Of a stretch of 64,000 nt of DNA, positions 25,728 through 34,080 are shown one piece after another (the first letter of the stretch is position 1; each line of letters begins with the position of its first letter). Position numbers and translations under genes: made by a program. This DNA comes from JAEUMY01 sp033764435. GTDB lineage: Bacteria; Pseudomonadota; Gammaproteobacteria; Burkholderiales; Usitatibacteraceae. The stretch is taken from the NCBI GenBank assembly GCA_033764435.1, contig JANRIX010000058.1, forward strand, positions 62,001 through 126,000, in the 5' to 3' direction. The notes beneath the pieces were generated by a model. That model saw nothing but the letters and a program-made list of their open reading frames with translations, was not told the DNA's origin and ran no database searches.

Positions 25728-28049
25728 ATGAAGAACAACAGACGAAACCTTGCGCACCGATCCACCCGAACCCTGCTGGTGACGGCGGTCACGCTGGCCT
25801 TGAGCCCGGCGGCCCTGGGAGCCAGTGGCCAGTTCACGTTCGTGACGGGGGATGTCCGGGTGCAGACGACAGGCGGTCGCACGGTGGCGGCGACCCGGGG
25901 CATGGAAGTGAACCCGGGAGATCTCATCATCACCGGGAACGACGGCATGGCCCAGTTGGCGATGGTCGACTCGGCACGGCTGAGTCTCCGCTCGCAGTCC
26001 CAGATGAAGATCGAATCGTATGCGCGCTCGAAAGAGGGCACTGAAGGTGCCGTCCTCAGCCTCCTCCGGGGCACCATGCGGACGTTTACTGGACTCATCT
26101 CGCCAACGGCACGTGAGAAGTACGCCATGCGGACCAAGGTCGCCACAGTTGGCATCCGAGGATCGGGCAACATTCTTTACCACTGCGACACCGACTGCCC
26201 GCCAACAGAAGGAGGCGCCCAGCCCAAGCCGGACACGACGCTCAATCACACCATCGAGGGCAGCCATAACATCCAGACACTGGGCATGAACATTGCCCCC
26301 GTGGTGACTGGACCCGGTCAGACAGTTCAGATCAACGAGGGGCAGCCGCCCAGGTTCATCCCGACGCCGGATGTCATTCTGGAAGCGGGTCGCATCATGT
26401 CCGGCAAACAAGGTCAGAGCGATTCGCCGCCGCCGGAAGAGGGTCGAGCCTTTGGCGCGCCGGATCCTAACGCGGGCGGCACACCCCCGCCGACCAACCC
26501 GGTCGTGGGCAACAACGGTCTTGGCTTCACGGTGACAGATGCCTCGGGAAACATCGTGGGTGCGGATCCGCTCGGCATACGCGACATTGTCGTTTCCGCA
26601 GGATTTCCATTCTCGAGCCAGGCCACCTCCGGATCCCTGACACTGGACGCGACAACCGCTGCACTCAGGGCATTCACCAGCTATGCGGGGTTGCAGAGCG
26701 GGGTCACGGTGAACATCACGGGCGGCGCGGCAAGCGACTTGCGCACGGTCGATGTGGGCGGCTCAACAATCACCATCGGCCGCTGGAGCGGTGCCACGCT
26801 GACCCTGCCTGGAACAGTGCCCAACTCGGCCGCTGGTGTCCATTTTGGCCATGCCAGTGCAGGGTTTCCGGCATACCTCTCCGAAGTGTTGACGGGCGAA
26901 GCCACCTACACTCTCGCGGCGGCTACGTCGCCCACCAATCAGGCGGGTGCAACGGGCAATCTCGGCTCCGCGACGGTCAGCGTGAACTTCTCCAATCGCA
27001 CACTGGGCGCCCAGCTTGCGGTGACCCTTGGCGGTGCAAACTGGAACCTGAACGCCCAGAATGTCCCCATTTCGCTGAACAACTTCTTTGCCTCGACAGG
27101 CGACCGCCTTGTCGTCACCAATGGTGGCGGGCAAAACTCCCGATCGAACAGCAACCTGTTCGGAAGTCTGGAGGGAAGCTTCGTTGGTTCCGGCTTGGGC
27201 GGCATCATCCTCGGCTATTCGTTCACCGACCAGACCGGTGCAGCCACCAGCTTCAACACCATCTCGGGAATTGCCGCCCTGGTGGGTTCGCGGCAGAACA
27301 GCGCGGCGCAGTTCCGCACGGGTCTGATTTCGGGATCGGGCAGCGGATCGTTGCAGGGCAGCACGTTGGCATTCAACCGACCCAGTGAAGTGACGCAAGA
27401 CGCGACCACCGGTCAGATTCGCGGCTTTGCCGCGGCCGCCAGCCTGCCGGGTATCGGATTCGTGCCGTATGCCAATTTCTCGGTGGGCACGGCCAGCGTG
27501 CAGGATGCGGGATTTGATCCGACCACGGGATTGAGCTGGGGACGCTGGTCCGGCGGCGTGGCCAACATCACCTCAGGCTCGGCAAGCACGACTGCGAACC
27601 TGGCCAATTCAAGCCTGCATTACATTTTCGCCGGCACGCAGAGCGGTCCGGTGTCGCTGCCCCTGACCGGCAGTGCGAGCTATGACGTGGTGGGTTCGAC
27701 CCGCCCGACCAACGGCTCTGCGGTCGGAACGTTTGGCAGCGCCACGCTGAATGCAAACTTCACCGCGCGCACGGTTGATCTCGGGGTCAGCTTCGCCATC
27801 AACGGGCAGAACTGGAGTGCGTCGGCGAGCAACGTGCCGATCTATCGCGATCTGACATTTGGCGCTTATGCCGGCGCCATACCGCCTGGCACCGCGGCGC
27901 TCAACATCTCCTGCAGCCCGTCGTGCGGCACGGGGGCGACCGGTGCGGTCGACGGCTTCTTCACCGGCCGCAACGGCCGGGGCGCCGGCATGATGTACAA
28001 CGTGGGCGGCACATCGGGTGCGGTCGCGTTCAATCGGCGGGGCGGCTGA
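25728..28049 (+). CDS. FecR-domain exported protein with two TbpB-like beta modules
   Basis: A 773-residue exported protein. A signal peptide (about 1-33) precedes a FecR domain (about 38-125: GDVRVQTTGGRTVAATRGME, LRSQSQMKIES, then VATVGIRGSG). Two homologous beta-rich modules follow, roughly 345-525 and 600-770. Each has GRWSG, a TSPTN or TRPTN turn, GSATVSVNFSNRT or GSATLNANFTART, NVPI and a Gly-rich tail (FFTGRNGRGAGM), reminiscent of TbpB barrel domains. There is no lipobox. The role is inferred as a surface-exposed or secreted client of the preceding Slam-like protein. Confidence 0.68.
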   Translation: MKNNRRNLAHRSTRTLLVTAVTLALSPAALGASGQFTFVTGDVRVQTTGGRTVAATRGMEVNPGDLIITGNDGMAQLAMVDSARLSLRSQSQMKIESYARSKEGTEGAVLSLLRGTMRTFTGLISPTAREKYAMRTKVATVGIRGSGNILYHCDTDCPPTEGGAQPKPDTTLNHTIEGSHNIQTLGMNIAPVVTGPGQTVQINEGQPPRFIPTPDVILEAGRIMSGKQGQSDSPPPEEGRAFGAPDPNAGGTPPPTNPVVGNNGLGFTVTDASGNIVGADPLGIRDIVVSAGFPFSSQATSGSLTLDATTAALRAFTSYAGLQSGVTVNITGGAASDLRTVDVGGSTITIGRWSGATLTLPGTVPNSAAGVHFGHASAGFPAYLSEVLTGEATYTLAAATSPTNQAGATGNLGSATVSVNFSNRTLGAQLAVTLGGANWNLNAQNVPISLNNFFASTGDRLVVTNGGGQNSRSNSNLFGSLEGSFVGSGLGGIILGYSFTDQTGAATSFNTISGIAALVGSRQNSAAQFRTGLISGSGSGSLQGSTLAFNRPSEVTQDATTGQIRGFAAAASLPGIGFVPYANFSVGTASVQDAGFDPTTGLSWGRWSGGVANITSGSASTTANLANSSLHYIFAGTQSGPVSLPLTGSASYDVVGSTRPTNGSAVGTFGSATLNANFTARTVDLGVSFAINGQNWSASASNVPIYRDLTFGAYAGAIPPGTAALNISCSPSCGTGATGAVDGFFTGRNGRGAGMMYNVGGTSGAVAFNRRGG

Positions 28050-28092
28050 TGTTGCTGCGCCCATTCCCTGATTTACCCAGCGCGGCAGGGAG

Positions 28093-29313
28093 ATGAAGCG
28101 GCGCCTGCTCTTTGCCTGGGAGCTTGGCGCGGGCACCGGCCATGTTTCCCCTTACATCCCCTTGCTCCAATGCTTGCAGGCCAGGGGATGGGAGATCACT
28201 GTTGCCGTGCGCGACACGGCAGAAGTCGCCAGTCTCGTCCGGTCCCATGAATTCACCCTGTTGCAGGCGCCGGTGAGCACGCGGCTCTTTCCGGGCCTGG
28301 ACTCCACCAGCTACAACTACACCGAGACGCTGCTTCACTTTGGGTACGGAGACCCGCAAACGCTGCGCGGCCTGAGCGAGGCCTGGGTGTCGCTCTGTGA
28401 TCTCGTCCGCCCGGATCTGATTCTTTGCAGCGCTGCACCTACGCTTCAATTCGTGGCGCAGTGCCTTGGCATTCCACACGCGATGATCGGGTCGGGCTAC
28501 AACTGTCCGCCCGCCACCCGTCCGCTGCCGCTTTTCCGGGATTGGGCCCCGGGTGTGGAACAACGTCTGCAGAACGCCGAAGCCACCGTCGGAAGCGTGC
28601 TCTCGACTGTGCGCGAGCAAGTGTTCCGGCGGACGGGCCCACTGTCGATTCAGCAGCTGCTCAGCGATAGCCCGGCATTCCTGTGCACCTTCCACGAACT
28701 CGATCACTATCCCGCCCGCGAAGCCGGGGCCGAGTACTGCGGCATTCTCTCTGCGCGCCGTTATCCGGCCCTCGCCGAGGCGCCCTGCGACGTGTTTGCC
28801 TATCTGCGGGGAGCGCAAGGCGAAACAGTCGTTTCGGCGCTGGCACAGAGCAAGCTCCGGGCGCTCGTCTACTGGCCGGACGCCCCGGATGCGGCGTATC
28901 AGCGCTTCGCAAGCGAACATCTGACAATCTCGCCCCGCGCGGTGAAGCTTGACCAGGTGATTGGCGGTTGCCGGTTTGTCATCGGCTACGGCAGTCACCA
29001 CCTGACCGCAGAGGCGCTGTTGGCCGGCAAGCCCTTGCTGCTGCTGCCCAATCACCTCGAGCAGGAGCTGACTTGCCGCGCGGTCGAGCGCATGGGGGCA
29101 GGCATCAGCAATCTGGGCAAGGCACGGCGGCAAAAGCCCGGCCGCCTGTTGACGCAGATGATCGAGGACGAGTCTCTGCACGCAGCGGCGCAGGCATTCG
29201 CGGCGCAGTATGAAGGCTGGTCGGCCGAGCGCTCGACCGAAGCCCTTGCCGAGCACTGTGAGCATATGGTTTCAAGTCATTCAGCCGTAGTGAGAAAGGT
29301 GGTCGCACTATGA
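28093..29313 (+). CDS. GT-B glycosyltransferase (UGT/MGT-like)
   Basis: A 406-residue protein with the GT1-like N-terminal motif ELGAGTGHVSPYIPLLQCL and a C-terminal donor-binding region (GYGSHHLTAEALLAGKPLLL followed by PNHLEQELTCRAVERMGAG) equivalent to the nucleotide-sugar motif of UDP-glucuronosyl/macrolide transferases. Acceptor unknown. It lies in the surface-protein cluster, 43 bp after the FecR-domain gene, and overlaps the next gene by ATGA, so it may glycosylate a cluster product; that is inference. Confidence 0.8.
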   Translation: MKRRLLFAWELGAGTGHVSPYIPLLQCLQARGWEITVAVRDTAEVASLVRSHEFTLLQAPVSTRLFPGLDSTSYNYTETLLHFGYGDPQTLRGLSEAWVSLCDLVRPDLILCSAAPTLQFVAQCLGIPHAMIGSGYNCPPATRPLPLFRDWAPGVEQRLQNAEATVGSVLSTVREQVFRRTGPLSIQQLLSDSPAFLCTFHELDHYPAREAGAEYCGILSARRYPALAEAPCDVFAYLRGAQGETVVSALAQSKLRALVYWPDAPDAAYQRFASEHLTISPRAVKLDQVIGGCRFVIGYGSHHLTAEALLAGKPLLLLPNHLEQELTCRAVERMGAGISNLGKARRQKPGRLLTQMIEDESLHAAAQAFAAQYEGWSAERSTEALAEHCEHMVSSHSAVVRKVVAL

Positions 29314-31031
29314 ACAAGTCGAACATTTCCCAGTTTCCCTTCCCGCATGTTCTGCAGGGTCGCCGCACCATGATCGCCATGCTGGGTCTGGCGGGCGTGA
29401 CGCTCGGACAGTTGCCGACTTCGGCGTCGGCGCAGTCGTTGCTGCCACGGCTGGTCACCCACCAACTGAGCATTGTCGGCGAGCCGCACTTCATGGGCAG
29501 CGCCCGCGCCAAGGGGGTAAGTCCGACCTCGTATTACTTCCCCGATACGGGTGTGGGCCAGGAGAGTGTCGCGGTGTTCACACTGACCAATTCCGACGCC
29601 TATGGCGGAACGTTGACGGTCAACGGTCCGCCTACGGTGACGGGCGCGGGCTTCGTGGCGTTGGCACTGTCTGCCAACTGCAGCGGCGGTGTACTCGCGG
29701 CCGGCGCATCCTGCCAGGTGGCGGCAAAATTCCGGCCCACAGCAGCAACGTTCTACTATGGTTCGCTCAATCTGAATACAACACCTGCGACCAGCAGTGT
29801 CTACCTGGAGGGTTATGGCGTGCCCGTCATCACGCCTACCGTGACGCCGGCGGGGCTGGATTTTGGCGCGCAGCCAACCGGCACCGAAAGTGCCACGCAG
29901 CGCGTTACGCTGGCCAACAACTCCATCGAGGGAAGCCTTCGCGTGTCGTCGATCACCTTGCCGGCACCGTTTGATGGCATTTTCTGCCAGCGCACACTGG
30001 TGGGTCTGGATCAAGTCGAACCTGGCGGCATGGCGAAACGGCTGGGGCCGCCTTGCGCCAATTTCTATGGTGGACTGTCCCAGGCTGAGCCGCCCAGCGA
30101 GAAGGCAGGGCAGGGTGCTGGGCTGGCCAAGGCCGCCTACAGCAACAATCTGGGCGTCTGTCCGCAGGGCAACTTTGAGCTCTATTCCGGCGACTATTGC
30201 CATGTGGACGTGTTCTTCGCACCACAGTCCATCGGAGAATTCCAGCGCGAAATGGTGGTTGCGGGTAGCCTCGGCCAGCGTGTTGGCGTGCCGCTGCGAG
30301 GATTGAGCGGCGCAAAGCAGGCCATCGAGCTCAGCAGTCCCACGTTGTCATTCGGAGAAGTGAATCTGCGGCGAAGCGGCGGTCCGCTTGGAGTGTCGAT
30401 CAAAAACAGCGGATTTGAGGCGCTCACGATCAACAATATCAGTGTCGTGCCCCCACGCGGCACACCGATGGCGGCGGCCAATCTGAAAGCGGTTGGTGCC
30501 GCTGCGGATTATGCGATCACCCATGACTGCAGCGCGCTGCAGCCCGCCCAGATCTGTGGCATCAACGTGAAATTTTCGCCCACCGAATTGGGGCCTCGCC
30601 CGGCTGAGGTCATGATCGAGGGCACCTTTGAAGGCAGCCCGAAATATGTCTCGCTCAGCGGTACCGGTGCCCCCATCCCGTTCCCCTTCCTGAGCTACTC
30701 GGTGTCCAGCCTGGCGTTTGGCCGCGCCCAGTTTGGTTCGGGGGGTACCGAGACCTTTGACATTCGCAACGCGGGGCAGCTGCCCGTTCGGTTCAATGCG
30801 ATATACGCAACGGGAGACTTCGTCATCTCGCATAACTGCCCGGCCGTCTTGTCGGCCGCCGCAGCGTGCAAGGTCACGGTGACCTACCGTGCCTCGGTGC
30901 CCGGCACCAGCACCGGCGAGATCTTCATTGAGAGCGATGCCCAAGAGGTCAACCGCAGCATTCCCATCTCCGGCTCATCCTGTCGACCGCCTTCGCTGCG
31001 CGGGGGTCGTCTGGGTCTCGGGGGCTGTTAG
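29310..31031 (+). CDS. Choice-of-anchor D domain exported protein
   Basis: A 573-residue exported protein. The signal region (about 1-43) has a long basic/polar start, and the rest consists of repeated Ig-like ASPM-SPD-2-Hydin-type modules. Each begins with L-x-F-G (GLDFGAQPTG, TLSFGEVNLRRSG, SLAFGRAQFGSGG) and ends around a C-x-V-x-V-x-F/Y strand (CQVAAKFRPTA, CGINVKFSPTE, CKVTVTYRASV). The C-terminal S-G-S-S-C-R-P-P tail is Gly/Arg-rich and unlike the modules. Function unknown. Overlaps the glycosyltransferase stop. Confidence 0.72.
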   Translation: MNKSNISQFPFPHVLQGRRTMIAMLGLAGVTLGQLPTSASAQSLLPRLVTHQLSIVGEPHFMGSARAKGVSPTSYYFPDTGVGQESVAVFTLTNSDAYGGTLTVNGPPTVTGAGFVALALSANCSGGVLAAGASCQVAAKFRPTAATFYYGSLNLNTTPATSSVYLEGYGVPVITPTVTPAGLDFGAQPTGTESATQRVTLANNSIEGSLRVSSITLPAPFDGIFCQRTLVGLDQVEPGGMAKRLGPPCANFYGGLSQAEPPSEKAGQGAGLAKAAYSNNLGVCPQGNFELYSGDYCHVDVFFAPQSIGEFQREMVVAGSLGQRVGVPLRGLSGAKQAIELSSPTLSFGEVNLRRSGGPLGVSIKNSGFEALTINNISVVPPRGTPMAAANLKAVGAAADYAITHDCSALQPAQICGINVKFSPTELGPRPAEVMIEGTFEGSPKYVSLSGTGAPIPFPFLSYSVSSLAFGRAQFGSGGTETFDIRNAGQLPVRFNAIYATGDFVISHNCPAVLSAAAACKVTVTYRASVPGTSTGEIFIESDAQEVNRSIPISGSSCRPPSLRGGRLGLGGC

Positions 31032-31126
31032 TTTCGGCGCATCGGCAGGTCGTACCCCGTCTCGCCCGGTAGAGCGCCGCACCGGCCCGCGAATCGGGTA
31101 ACATCCGTTACCGAACACGTTCCGCC

Positions 31127-31162
31127 CGAAGGGCGCCCGGTGGTGGCACAGGGCGCCCTTCG
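31127..31162. terminator. 12-bp perfect inverted repeat before livG
   Basis: Arms CGAAGGGCGCCC (31127-31138) and GGGCGCCCTTCG (31151-31162) with a 12-nt loop. No T-run follows, so if a terminator it is non-canonical. It separates the surface cluster from the importer operon. Confidence 0.45.
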
Positions 31163-31163
31163 T

Positions 31164-31175
31164 GCGAATATTCGC
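31164..31175. repeat. 12-bp palindrome, upstream of livG
   Basis: Perfect copy two bases after the 31127-31162 inverted repeat and 25 bp before the livG ATG. First copy after the palindrome-free surface cluster. Confidence 0.95.
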
Positions 31176-31200
31176 ATCCCACCCCACGAGCCGAGACCCG

Positions 31201-31962
31201 ATGACGGGCGAATTCATTCTCGAAACGCGTGACCTGACCAAGGAGTTCAAGGGATTCACCGCCGTCGACAAGGTGAATCTCCGGGTCCGGCAGGGCAGCA
31301 TCCACGCGCTCATCGGGCCAAATGGCGCGGGCAAGACGACAGTTTTCAACCTGCTGACCAAGTTCCTGCCGCCGTCATCGGGCAGCATCCACTACAAGGG
31401 GCAGGACATCACCCGGGAAACGCCCGGCCACGTTGCCCAGAAGGGCATCATCCGCTCGTTCCAGATCTCGGCGGTGTTTCCCAACCTCACCGTGCTGGAG
31501 AATGTGCGCGTCGCCCTGCAGCGGCAGCTCGGCACCAGCTTTCATTTCTGGCAGTCGGAGAAGACGCTGGAAAAGCTCAATGCACGTGCGCTGGAGCTCT
31601 TGGAGCAGGTGGATCTGACCTCGTTCTCGGCGCTGACGGCGGGCGAATTGCCCTATGGCCGCAAGCGTGCCCTTGAAATCGCCACCACCCTGGCCATGGA
31701 TCCCGAGCTCATGCTCCTGGATGAGCCGACACAGGGCATGGGGCACGAGGATGTTGGTCGGGTCGTGGAACTCATTCGCAAAGTGGCAGCCAACCGCACC
31801 GTGCTCATGGTAGAACACAACATGAGCGTCGTGGCCAATCTGTCCCACACCATCACGGTGCTGCAGCGCGGCGCCGTGCTGGCTGAAGGGCCCTACGAAA
31901 CCGTGTCGAAGGACCCGCGCGTGCTGGAAGCCTATGTCGGTAGCGAGGAGGCCCATGGCTGA
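31201..31962 (+). CDS. livG: Branched-chain-type ABC importer ATPase LivG
   Basis: A 253-residue ABC ATPase of the LivG type. Walker A is GPNGAGKTTVFN, the Q-loop region is IRSFQISAVFPNLTVLENV, and Walker B is LMLLDEPTQGMG. The expected LSGGQ signature is degenerate: the aligned stretch reads A-G-E-L-P-Y-G-R-K-R, which is normal for LivG. ATG 31201 is chosen because the conserved sequence starts there. The importer's substrate may be amino acids or other small carboxylates. Confidence 0.93.
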   Translation: MTGEFILETRDLTKEFKGFTAVDKVNLRVRQGSIHALIGPNGAGKTTVFNLLTKFLPPSSGSIHYKGQDITRETPGHVAQKGIIRSFQISAVFPNLTVLENVRVALQRQLGTSFHFWQSEKTLEKLNARALELLEQVDLTSFSALTAGELPYGRKRALEIATTLAMDPELMLLDEPTQGMGHEDVGRVVELIRKVAANRTVLMVEHNMSVVANLSHTITVLQRGAVLAEGPYETVSKDPRVLEAYVGSEEAHG

Positions 31963-32659
31963 TTGGGCCCTCAAGGTCAGCGACCTCAATGCCTGGTATG
32001 GCGAGTCGCACATCCTGCACGGCGTGAACTTCGAAGTGGCGAAGGGTGAGCTGGTGACTCTGCTGGGCCGCAACGGTGCCGGCCGAACGACGACCCTGAA
32101 GGCCATACTTGGTCTCACCGGCCGGCGCAGCGGCTCCGTCCTCATCAATGGGGTGGAGGCCATCGGGTTGCCCACCCACCGCATCGCACGGCTGGGTCTG
32201 GGCTATTGCCCGGAGGAGCGGGGCATCTTCTCAAGCCTCTCCTGCGAGGAAAATCTCCTGCTGCCGCCGATTGTGGGCAAGTCAGGTCTCTCGGTTGACG
32301 AGATCTACACCATGTTCCCCAACCTCAAGGAGCGGCGCGCGAGCCAGGGCACGCGCCTGTCCGGCGGGGAGCAGCAGATGCTGGCGATGGCCCGCATCCT
32401 GCGCACGGGTGCCGATATCCTGGTGCTGGATGAAGTCACCGAGGGTCTTGCGCCGGTGATTGTCCAGGCGCTGGGTCGGGTCATCCGACAACTGAAGGAC
32501 AAGGGCTTTACCATCATCCTGGTAGAGCAGAATTTTCGTTTTGCTGCACCGTTGGCAGATCGGCATTACGTGATTGAACACGGCAAGGTGGCGGCTGTGG
32601 TCCATAAGGCCGAGCTCGCCGAGAAGACCGCGTTGCTGCATGAGTATCTGGGCGTCTAG
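31955..32659 (+). CDS. livF: Branched-chain-type ABC importer ATPase LivF
   Basis: A 234-residue LivF-type ATPase, overlapping livG by 8 bp, with GAGGAG just upstream of ATG 31955. The signature LSGGEQQMLAMARIL and Walker B DILVLDEVTEG are intact. Walker A reads GRNGAGRTTT: the lysine that contacts ATP phosphates is arginine (codon CGA). LivG in the same operon keeps its lysine, so the transporter may hydrolyse ATP asymmetrically or tolerate the change. Confidence 0.93.
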   Translation: MADWALKVSDLNAWYGESHILHGVNFEVAKGELVTLLGRNGAGRTTTLKAILGLTGRRSGSVLINGVEAIGLPTHRIARLGLGYCPEERGIFSSLSCEENLLLPPIVGKSGLSVDEIYTMFPNLKERRASQGTRLSGGEQQMLAMARILRTGADILVLDEVTEGLAPVIVQALGRVIRQLKDKGFTIILVEQNFRFAAPLADRHYVIEHGKVAAVVHKAELAEKTALLHEYLGV

Positions 32660-32723
32660 CATCGGACGTTCGGCCATCCTTACCGCGAAGTTGCACACCA
32701 CCATGACAAGAGGAGACACCACC

Positions 32724-33977
32724 ATGAAACGCAAACTGCTTTCCGCACTGGTCGGCATGACGTTGGCCGGTTCCCTGGCCTTGACCGGCACGGCGTATGC
32801 CCAAGCTAAAAAGGCTGCACCGGCTGGCAAGTTGTCCAATGACACCTTGAAGATTGGTGTGTTGACCGACATGTCCGGCCTTTACGCTGACTTTGGCGGC
32901 CCTGGCGCAGTGTTGGCCGCGCGCATGGCGGTGGAAGACTTTGGCGGCAAGATGTTCGGCAAGAACATCGAGATTGTCAGCGCTGATCACCAGAACAAGC
33001 CGGACGTGGCCAAGAACCTCACCCAGCAGTGGTTCGATCGCGACAATGTGGATGCCACCTTTGAGAACCTGAACTCCGGCGTGGCCCTGGCCGTGACGGC
33101 GCTCGGCAAGGAGAAGAACAAGCTGACCGTGGTTACCGGTGCGGCCACCTCTCGCCTGACCAATGATGCGTGCCAGCCAGGCACGGCAGTGCACTGGGTG
33201 TATGACACCATCTCGCTTGCCAACGTCGTGGGCAAGGCAGTGGTGAAGGCAGGTGGTGACAGCTGGTTTTTCCTGACGGCCGACTACGCGTTCGGTCACT
33301 CACTGGAAAAGGACACGGGCGACGTCGTCAAGGCCAATGGCGGCAAGATTAATGGCGCTGTCCGCCACCCCCTGAACGCCACAGACTTCTCCTCATTCCT
33401 GCTGCAGGCTCAGACTTCAAAGGCGAAGGTGGTGGGGCTGGCCAACGCCGGTGGCGATACGGTCAACAGCATCAAGGCCGCAGCCGAGTTCGGAATCACC
33501 AAGAACCAAAACCTGGCTGCGCTGCTCATGCTTATCACCGACGTTCATGCGCTGGGCCTCAACACTGCACAAGGCCTCTACCTGTCTGAGGCGTGGTACT
33601 GGGACATGAATGACGAGAACCGTGCTTTCGCCAAGCGTTTCGAAGCCCGCAACAACGGCAAGAAGCCCAACATGAACCAGGTTGGCGTGTATTCGGCGGT
33701 AGCCCACTACCTGAAGGCCGTGCAGGCGGCCGGCACGGATGACACGGCACCGGTGGTGAAGAAGATGGAGGAGATGCCCATCAATGACGTGTTTGCCAAG
33801 AACGGCAAGCTGCGCCCCGATGGCCGCATGGTGCATGACATGCACTTGTTCCTCGTGAAGAAGCCGTCCGAGTCGAAGGGCCCTTGGGACTACTACAAGC
33901 ACATGGGCACGGTGAAGGGCGAGGATGCCTTCCAGTCGCTCGAGAAGTCGCAGTGTCCGCAATTCAAGAAGGGTTGA
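32724..33977 (+). CDS. Branched-chain-type ABC importer substrate-binding protein
   Basis: A 417-residue periplasmic protein with a signal peptide (about 1-27, ending A-Y-A-Q-A) and a type I periplasmic-binding fold of the LivK/urea/amide family (LKIGVLTDMSGLYADFGGPG, then WFFLTADYAFGHSLEKD). ATG 32724 follows AGAGGAGA. It is the binding partner of LivGF and LivHM. The ligand is not evident; the flanking etfBA and acyl-CoA dehydrogenase suggest a branched-chain or short-chain acid degraded through acyl-CoA. Confidence 0.92.
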   Translation: MKRKLLSALVGMTLAGSLALTGTAYAQAKKAAPAGKLSNDTLKIGVLTDMSGLYADFGGPGAVLAARMAVEDFGGKMFGKNIEIVSADHQNKPDVAKNLTQQWFDRDNVDATFENLNSGVALAVTALGKEKNKLTVVTGAATSRLTNDACQPGTAVHWVYDTISLANVVGKAVVKAGGDSWFFLTADYAFGHSLEKDTGDVVKANGGKINGAVRHPLNATDFSSFLLQAQTSKAKVVGLANAGGDTVNSIKAAAEFGITKNQNLAALLMLITDVHALGLNTAQGLYLSEAWYWDMNDENRAFAKRFEARNNGKKPNMNQVGVYSAVAHYLKAVQAAGTDDTAPVVKKMEEMPINDVFAKNGKLRPDGRMVHDMHLFLVKKPSESKGPWDYYKHMGTVKGEDAFQSLEKSQCPQFKKG

Positions 33978-34007
33978 TGCCAACTTAGCGGTACGCATGC
34001 CCGCCTA

Positions 34008-34048
34008 GTCCCTGGCGAATATTCGCGGTGCGAATATTCGCCAGGGAC
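34008..34048. repeat. Perfect 19-bp inverted repeat made of two 12-bp palindromes
   Basis: GTCCCTGGCGAATATTCGC (34008-34026), spacer GGT, then its exact reverse complement (34030-34048). Each arm contains one full GCGAATATTCGC (34015-34026 and 34030-34041). It sits 30 bp after the binding-protein stop and 32 bp before livH, and would form a strong RNA hairpin. There is no T-run, so it looks like an mRNA stabiliser or attenuator rather than an intrinsic terminator. Confidence 0.9.
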
Positions 34049-34080
34049 GCAACGAGGCGAGCTGTTCAAACGCACCTAAC

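Noticed and set aside
30960..31031. Frameshift at the end of the choice-of-anchor-D gene
   Set aside because: The last 15-20 residues look odd (Gly/Arg-rich), but no continuing module is found in another frame downstream, so a natural tail is as likely.
22487..34041. Closely spaced palindrome pairs as a CRISPR array
   Set aside because: Only two copies in each pair, no regular repeat-spacer pattern and no cas genes.
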